NCBI GenBank assembly: GCA_012103295.1
Contig: WLXB01000010.1
Location: 1 to 49,154 of the forward strand
Direction: 5' to 3'
DNA length: 49,154 nt
DNA from: Alphaproteobacteria bacterium
GTDB taxonomy: Bacteria; Pseudomonadota; Alphaproteobacteria; Rhodospirillales; Rhodospirillaceae
Part shown: positions 43,972 through 49,154 of the stretch, piece by piece
Position numbering within the stretch: position 1 is the first letter of the stretch
How the letters are laid out: each line of letters begins with the position of its first letter
Program-made: the position numbers and the translations under genes
Notes under the pieces: model-generated
What the model was told of the DNA's origin: nothing
The model's database searches: none
Seen by the model: the letters and a program-made list of their open reading frames with translations, nothing else

Positions 43972-46317
43972 ATGGGCAAGTTCGGAATGGGACAGCCGAT
44001 CCGGCGCATCGAAGACCAACGCTTCGTGACAGGATCTGGGCAGTATACTGACGACGTCAACCGCCCCAACCAAAGCTGGATGGCTGTGTTGCGGTCGCCC
44101 TATGCGCATGCTGACGTAAAATCCATCGACACAACAGCTGCCAAGAACGCCGATGGTGTTCTTGGGGTCTTTGTAAACTCGGACTTGGAAGCGGCCGGGT
44201 TCACCGATATACCCGCCGACTCCATTCCCCCAGGCCCTGATGGCACTGCGCCAGACGCTCCCCACCGCGCTATCCTCGCCAAAGATCGCGTCCGTTATGT
44301 CGGCGAGCCCGTGGCCGTGGTCGTAGCTGAGTCATTGGCGCTAGCCCGTGATGCGTCTGAACTGATTGAGGTCGATTACGACGAACGACCTGCTGTCGCT
44401 GACATGAAGGCCGCATTGGCCGACGGCGCTCCACAGCTATTCGACGACGTCTCGGGCAATCTTCTGGTGCACTGGTCGATGGGCGACAAAGACGCCACCG
44501 AAGCCGCATTCGCCAAGGCTGATAAAGTTGTCACAATTGACCTGGTTAATAATCGCATCGCCCCCACGGCCATCGAGCCACGCGGGGCACTCGCTGAATA
44601 CGATAGTGCCAGCGACCGATACACACTGACGACCGGCACACAGGGGTCTCACAAGTTACGCGAATGGATTACCGGTAAGAACGGCAAGAAGGTCGTCGAC
44701 ATCCCCGTTGAAAAACTACGCGTCATTTGCCCCGACGTCGGCGGCGGTTTCGGCATGAAGAACTTTCTCTTCAACGAGCCATTGGCAGCGCTGTTCGCAA
44801 CGAAGGTCGTTGGCCGCCCCGTCAAGTGGACGGGAGACCGCACCGAGAGTTTTCTGAATGACACCCATGGCCGAGACCAAATCAATCACGCCGAGCTGGC
44901 CATATCCAAAGAGGGTCGCTTTCTCGCCATCCGCGTCTCATCGCTCGGCAACGTTGGCGCGTACATTTCACAATTCGGGGCGATGATCCCGACCATGGCA
45001 GGCTGCGGCATGTTGTGCGGCTGCTACGATTTGGAAGCGGCGCATGTCGACGTAAAGGTGACCATGACCAACACTGCACCGGTTGACGCATACCGCGGCG
45101 CAGGCCGTCCGGAGGCGGCTTATGTGATGGAACGGCTGGTCGACAAAACCGCTCGAGAAACCGGCATTGCTGCAGATGAACTCCGACGCCTCAATTTCAT
45201 TAAGCCCGAATCGTTTCCATATAAGACACCACTTGGCATGCCGTACGACTCTGGCGAGTACACCAAGCTGATGGAATTGGCGATGAAACGTGCCGATTGG
45301 TCCGGGTTCGAACAACGCCGCCAAAGCGCGGCAAGCAACGGTAAACTGCGCGGACTTGGGATGAGCTATTACATTGAGGCCTGCGGGGGCGGTCCGACCG
45401 AATACGCCAGGTTATCGGTCGATGAGAAAGGCAACGTGCTCGTGAAAAGCGGCAGTCAGAATAATGGCCAAGGCCAGGAGACTACGTTCTCCCAACTGGC
45501 CGCAGAAACCCTCGGCATTGAGATGGACGACATCGAAGTGCGCATGGGCGACACCGATGACATTGAGCAAGGCATGGGGACAGGCGGCAGCCGTGCCCTG
45601 GCAGCCGGTGGCTCCCGCATCGTGACCACCGCTGAGGCGCTCATAGAAAATGGCAAAAAGGTTGCAGCCAATCTGTTGGAAGCAGCTGAAGTCGATATCG
45701 AGTTTAAAGATGGCGGATTCCACATCGCCGGTACAGATCGCACGGCGTCACTCGCTGACGTCGCCAAGGCGTCTTTCGATAAAAGCATGCGCCCCGATGA
45801 CGTTGAAGCTGGTTTGGTGACTATTGTTGAGCAACCACCCGTTGCCCCGACCTTTCCGAATGGCTGCCACTTGTGTGAAATCGAGATCGACCAAGACACT
45901 GGCGAAATCGATTTCATTAACTATGTCATTGAAGATGATATCGGCTGCATCCTCAATCCGCTCATGCTCGAAGGTCAAATTCTGGGCGGTGCAGGCCAGG
46001 GCATCGGTCAGGCACTGTATGAAGAGTCCGTTTATGACGAAAGCGGGCAGCTGGTGAACGGCTCATTTATGGATTACATCATGCCACGCGCTGACAACAT
46101 CCCACCTTTTGACTTTCATTACACAGAGGTGCCTTCCCCAAGCAATCGCCTCGGGGCTAAAGGCGCGGGAGAAGCCGGTACAATCGGCTCAACCCCAGCC
46201 GTCGCAAACGCGGTGATTGATGCGCTCGCTCCCCTCGGTGTCAACGACATTGAAATGCCGATGACACCACTCAAAATATGGCAGGCCATTCAGCGCGCCA
46301 CGACCAAAGCAGCCTGA
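43972..46317 (+). CDS. Xanthine dehydrogenase family molybdopterin-binding subunit (CoxL-like), orphan
   Basis: Large catalytic subunit of the molybdenum hydroxylase family, 781 residues. Family segments visible are RIEDQRFVTGSGQYTDD at the start, PHRAILAKDRVRYVGEPVAVVVAES, PDVGGGFGMKN (255-264), AYRGAGRPEAAYVMERL (373-389) and a late GAKGAGEAG segment with the catalytic Glu near 730. The active-site loop is AYRGAGR, not AYRCSFR, so this is not a form I CO dehydrogenase; it is an aldehyde oxidase/CoxL-like (form II) type. A hydroxylase of an aldehyde or heterocycle is likely. The FAD and [2Fe-2S] subunits, normally adjacent, are not found; cysQ follows. The ribosome site CAGGAGA precedes the ATG. 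Confidence 0.92.
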   Translation: MGKFGMGQPIRRIEDQRFVTGSGQYTDDVNRPNQSWMAVLRSPYAHADVKSIDTTAAKNADGVLGVFVNSDLEAAGFTDIPADSIPPGPDGTAPDAPHRAILAKDRVRYVGEPVAVVVAESLALARDASELIEVDYDERPAVADMKAALADGAPQLFDDVSGNLLVHWSMGDKDATEAAFAKADKVVTIDLVNNRIAPTAIEPRGALAEYDSASDRYTLTTGTQGSHKLREWITGKNGKKVVDIPVEKLRVICPDVGGGFGMKNFLFNEPLAALFATKVVGRPVKWTGDRTESFLNDTHGRDQINHAELAISKEGRFLAIRVSSLGNVGAYISQFGAMIPTMAGCGMLCGCYDLEAAHVDVKVTMTNTAPVDAYRGAGRPEAAYVMERLVDKTARETGIAADELRRLNFIKPESFPYKTPLGMPYDSGEYTKLMELAMKRADWSGFEQRRQSAASNGKLRGLGMSYYIEACGGGPTEYARLSVDEKGNVLVKSGSQNNGQGQETTFSQLAAETLGIEMDDIEVRMGDTDDIEQGMGTGGSRALAAGGSRIVTTAEALIENGKKVAANLLEAAEVDIEFKDGGFHIAGTDRTASLADVAKASFDKSMRPDDVEAGLVTIVEQPPVAPTFPNGCHLCEIEIDQDTGEIDFINYVIEDDIGCILNPLMLEGQILGGAGQGIGQALYEESVYDESGQLVNGSFMDYIMPRADNIPPFDFHYTEVPSPSNRLGAKGAGEAGTIGSTPAVANAVIDALAPLGVNDIEMPMTPLKIWQAIQRATTKAA

Positions 46318-46341
46318 TGGAATGATCGGACACCTGAATCT

Positions 46342-47151
46342 ATGACTACACCGTCGCTAAATCTCGCGACGCTTCAGTCTTTCGCTGACCAGCTTGAAAA
46401 AACCGTTCGTGAGTCCGGCGTGGCCATCATGGAGGTTTACGAAAGCGACTTTGACGTCGAGCGGAAAGCCGACAACTCTCCGGTCACGTTGGCAGATGAA
46501 AAATCTGAAGTAATTATTCTAAAAGCTTTGGCTGCAATTGCTCCCAACATCCCAGTGGTGGCCGAAGAACAATGCGCTGCCCACGGATTCCCTAAGTTTG
46601 ACGGCACGACCTTTTGGTGCGTTGACGCATTAGACGGCACCAAAGAATTCATCCACAAGCGAGGTGACTTCACCGTCAACATTGGATTGATAGTCGATGG
46701 CACACCAGCACTGGGTCTGATCTACGCACCAGCCAAAGACGTTCTCTATCGTGGCGCTATCTGCCCGGACACTGGCGCCAGTTCGGCGATCGTTGAGCGC
46801 GGTGGCAAAAGGACAGACATGGCGGTGCGCCCCATTCCTTCAAATGGCTTTACCGTTGTCGGCAGTGCGTCACACCAAGTCAAAGACGCTATGGACGACT
46901 TTCTTGCTGCACATGACGTACATGAAATGATCGCAGTTGGGTCATCTTTAAAATTCTGCCTGGTCGCCGAAGGCAAAGCTGACCTGTATCCGCGTTTTGG
47001 ACCAACTTGCGAATGGGACATCGCAGCCGGCCATGCGATTTTACGAGCGGCAGGTGGCAACGTAAAAACCTTCGACGGTGAAGACATGTCCTACAAAAAA
47101 GAGGCGGACAACTATCTGAATGGCACCTTCTTGGCTGCAGGGACGCCGTGA
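46342..47151 (+). CDS. cysQ: 3'(2'),5'-bisphosphate nucleotidase CysQ
   Basis: Cytoplasmic or membrane-associated phosphatase of 269 residues in the inositol monophosphatase superfamily, which hydrolyses 3'-phosphoadenosine 5'-phosphate from sulfate assimilation. Metal-binding motifs are present: VAEEQ (73-77, with Glu75-Glu76), DALDGTKEF (95-103) and, at the C-terminal side, CEWDIAAGHAIL. The GDFTVNIGLI segment is typical of CysQ. The stop codon overlaps the GTG start of the Sua5 gene (GTGA, 47148-47151), giving translational coupling. A weak ribosome site precedes the ATG. It lies 24 bp after the molybdopterin gene and may be transcribed with it. Confidence 0.94.
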   Translation: MTTPSLNLATLQSFADQLEKTVRESGVAIMEVYESDFDVERKADNSPVTLADEKSEVIILKALAAIAPNIPVVAEEQCAAHGFPKFDGTTFWCVDALDGTKEFIHKRGDFTVNIGLIVDGTPALGLIYAPAKDVLYRGAICPDTGASSAIVERGGKRTDMAVRPIPSNGFTVVGSASHQVKDAMDDFLAAHDVHEMIAVGSSLKFCLVAEGKADLYPRFGPTCEWDIAAGHAILRAAGGNVKTFDGEDMSYKKEADNYLNGTFLAAGTP

Positions 47152-48089
47152 CTATTAGACTGGCTGACGATGCTGGTATCGCAGCGGCGGCTGACCACCT
47201 CCGCGGCGGCGAGGTGGTCGCGTTTCCTACCGAAACTGTTTACGGCCTTGGTGCGGACGCAACCGACGATGACGCCGTCTCTAAAGTCTTCGCAATAAAG
47301 GGGCGCCCCGCCCTTAATCCCCTTATCGTCCATGTCGCAGGACCCGATTGGCTTGAGCAACTTGTCGAGCCCGACTCTCGCGTCGACATACTGACCGATG
47401 CGTTTTGGCCAGGCCCGTTGACACTCGTCTTGCCACGCCTGCCAGGCTGCCCCGTCTCAAAATCGGTCAGCGCAAATCTGGGCACTATTGCTGTGCGACA
47501 ACCAGATCACACTGTTGCGACTGCGCTGCTTGCCGCGGTCAATCGGCCACTCGCGGCCCCAAGTGCAAATCCATCAGGCCATGTCAGCCCGACCACAGCC
47601 CAACACGTTGAGGCAGACCTCGGTGATGCGTTGGACTTTATACTTGATGGCGGCCCATGCAGGTCGGGCCTTGAGTCTACAGTACTGGACCTAACGACCG
47701 ACACAGCTCGTATACTACGGCCCGGTGTCATTGGTTCAGATGAACTCGCCGCGATGATCGGTGACGTTGAGAATCAAACCGTTTCGACTGGACTGGTTAA
47801 AGCGCCGGGTCAGCTGGCAAAGCATTACGCTCCCAACTTGCCGGTTCGGCTGAACGCCGACACCGCTGTAAAGGGCGAAGCTTTCATTGTCCTGGGTGGC
47901 GGCCCAAACGCTGACTTTGACCTCAGCCCGAGCGGGGATCTGGCGGAAGCCGCCGCAACTCTCTTTGCCGCTCTCAGAAAAATGGACGACCCGTCACGGT
48001 TCAGTGGACTTGCCATTGCCCCAATCCCGGACCAGGGAATTGGGCTCGCAATCAACGATCGCTTGCGGCGAGCGGCCCGAGGTCGCTAA
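47148..48089 (+). CDS. tsaC: L-threonylcarbamoyladenylate synthase (Sua5-type)
   Basis: Cytoplasmic enzyme of 313 residues that makes threonylcarbamoyl-AMP for the t6A37 modification of tRNAs decoding ANN codons. The YrdC domain is evident: VVAFPTETVYGLGADATDD, the KGRPALNPLIVHV motif (51-63) and RPLAAPSANPSGHVSPT. The additional C-terminal part (KHYAPNLPVRL and beyond) is the Sua5 domain, so this is the long form. The GTG start overlaps the end of cysQ, so translation is coupled. Its substrate pairing with lysine and threonine codons does not depend on the neighbouring genes; this is a housekeeping gene. Confidence 0.95.
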   Translation: MTIRLADDAGIAAAADHLRGGEVVAFPTETVYGLGADATDDDAVSKVFAIKGRPALNPLIVHVAGPDWLEQLVEPDSRVDILTDAFWPGPLTLVLPRLPGCPVSKSVSANLGTIAVRQPDHTVATALLAAVNRPLAAPSANPSGHVSPTTAQHVEADLGDALDFILDGGPCRSGLESTVLDLTTDTARILRPGVIGSDELAAMIGDVENQTVSTGLVKAPGQLAKHYAPNLPVRLNADTAVKGEAFIVLGGGPNADFDLSPSGDLAEAAATLFAALRKMDDPSRFSGLAIAPIPDQGIGLAINDRLRRAARGR

Positions 48090-48145
48090 GAGTATCTTTG
48101 AAATTCGAACAATGACTGCCCCGTTAAGAGAAGAAGCTCATATCC

Positions 48146-49154
48146 GTGTCCATCGACCAAGCCATTCTTGATCGCCTCATCGCCATTGTCGGCGCGAAAG
48201 CTTGCCTGACAGACGCTGATGACATAGCGCCCTACCTGGAAGAAGAACGCGGGCTTTTCCATGGCGCAACGAGCGTGGTCGTTCGGCCGGAGTCCACAGA
48301 TGAGGTGGCGGCTGTCGTAAAACTATGTGCCGCAGAAGGCATTGGTGTTGTCCCGCAGGGTGGCAACACCGGTTTGTGCGGCGGTGGCGTCCCAGCGGAG
48401 AACGGCGCTGAGATTGTCCTCGCGCTCGGGCGCATGAACACCATCCGCGAAATTGATCCGACCAACTTCACCATGACCGTCGAGGCCGGCTGTATTCTCG
48501 CCGACATTCAAAATAAGGCAGACGATGCGGACTGTCTTTTTCCACTGAGCCTAGGGGCGGAAGGCAGTTGCCAAATCGGCGGCAACTTGGCGACCAACGC
48601 GGGTGGCATCAACGTCTTGCGTTACGGCAACGCACGCGACCTCGCCCTCGGCCTAGAGGTCGTGCTGCCGGACGGCCGCATTTGGAACGGCCTTCGCGCG
48701 CTGGGAAAAGACAATACCGGCTATGCGCTGAAGCAACTGTTTGTCGGCTCTGAGGGCAGCCTGGGTATTATCACGGCTGCGGTTCTGAAACTTTTCCCCA
48801 AGCCCAGGGAAACAGAAACCGCGTTTTGTGCTTTGAAAACGCTCGACGACGTAACAGCACTTCTCAATCGGGCACGAGCTTTGTCGGGCGATGCTGTTAC
48901 AGCGTTTGAATTGGTACCGCGCATCGGTCTTGAGTTTTGCACGCGCCACATCGATGGCGTGACCGACCCACTAAGCGAACCCCACGATTGGTACACCCTG
49001 ATTGAATTCTCGACGTCACGGCCCAACTCCGACCTTCGCGCCGGGTTCGAGGGCTTGCTTGAGGCCGCGTTTGAGGATGGCATTATTGTTGACGCCGTGA
49101 TCGCCGAGAGCCAAGCCCAGGCTGAAAACCTGTGGCACATCCGGGAATCTTTGC
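48146..49154 (+). CDS. FAD-linked oxidase (D-2-hydroxyacid/2-hydroxyglutarate dehydrogenase-like), truncated by right edge
   Basis: FAD-dependent oxidoreductase of the PCMH/GlcD type, with 336 residues visible and no stop before the window ends. The FAD-binding loop reads PQGGNTGLCGGG, followed by a VEAGCILADIQ segment, the conserved FPLSLGAEGSCQIGGNLATNAGG and a YGNARDLALGLEVVLPDGR strand. It probably oxidises a D-2-hydroxy acid such as D-2-hydroxyglutarate or D-lactate. The start is a GTG at 48146, with AAGAG further upstream; an ATG at 48111 is out of frame. It follows the Sua5 gene by 56 bp. The FAD domain is unmistakable, while the substrate is undetermined because the C-terminal substrate domain is incomplete. 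Confidence 0.9.
   Translation, partial: MSIDQAILDRLIAIVGAKACLTDADDIAPYLEEERGLFHGATSVVVRPESTDEVAAVVKLCAAEGIGVVPQGGNTGLCGGGVPAENGAEIVLALGRMNTIREIDPTNFTMTVEAGCILADIQNKADDADCLFPLSLGAEGSCQIGGNLATNAGGINVLRYGNARDLALGLEVVLPDGRIWNGLRALGKDNTGYALKQLFVGSEGSLGIITAAVLKLFPKPRETETAFCALKTLDDVTALLNRARALSGDAVTAFELVPRIGLEFCTRHIDGVTDPLSEPHDWYTLIEFSTSRPNSDLRAGFEGLLEAAFEDGIIVDAVIAESQAQAENLWHIRESL

Noticed and set aside
43800-44069. 90-residue extension of pepA
   Set aside because: It lies antisense to the start of the molybdopterin gene, is unrelated to M17 peptidases, and the ATG at 43799 has a good ribosome site.

Overview
The window looks like a chromosomal segment of a free-living alphaproteobacterium, probably Rhodospirillales-like. 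This rests on the gene order miaA - ilvBNC - leuA - mreBCD - mrdA - mrdB, the moderate GC content, the compact tail-to-tail gene packing and the proteobacterial gene types. There is no phage, transposase, integrase or CRISPR array.

Left part (1 to about 27,950) is an accessory, catabolic-looking region made of short operons that switch strand often. It holds three SDR oxidoreductases, a Rieske oxygenase with a HapK/REDY-like small protein, two MmgE/PrpD proteins translationally coupled to a TRAP solute-binding protein, an HD-domain protein (possible di-iron oxygenase) with an MFS transporter, and a seven-gene minus-strand run (serine hydrolase, aldo/keto reductase, two related beta-propellers, DUF1838, YaiI, glycosidase-like propeller). 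It also holds a TetA-like MFS pump, a second serine hydrolase coupled to an arylmalonate-decarboxylase/maleate-isomerase relative, a DUF3089 hydrolase, a flavin-dependent monooxygenase with an alpha/beta hydrolase, and a plus-strand operon (alpha/beta hydrolase, unknown protein, amidohydrolase, CpcT/CpeT-like protein). Paralogous pairs are common. The mix suggests uptake and breakdown of one or more organic compounds, but no substrate can be read from sequence.

A tRNA-Lys(CTT) gene at 27,965-28,040 separates this region from a conserved core. On the minus strand the core holds the complete rod-shape operon mreB-mreC-mreD-mrdA-mrdB with ATGA overlaps, and the branched-chain amino acid genes ilvB-ilvN-ilvC (ending in an intrinsic terminator) and leuA. 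Between ilvC and leuA lies a leader of about 420 bp. It encodes an unannotated 45-residue leucine-rich peptide followed by mutually exclusive stems, a probable leucine attenuation system. IlvN carries a 51-residue histone-H1-like lysine tail. Further right are miaA, a DUF1015 gene, a small unknown protein, pepA, a molybdopterin hydroxylase large subunit without its partner subunits, cysQ, a Sua5/TsaC gene and a truncated FAD-linked oxidase running off the right edge.

The best candidates for new biology are the leuA leader, the twin alpha/beta hydrolases with His at the nucleophile position (GxHTG), the HD di-iron-oxygenase-like protein, the single-cysteine decarboxylase/isomerase relative and the lysine-tailed IlvN.
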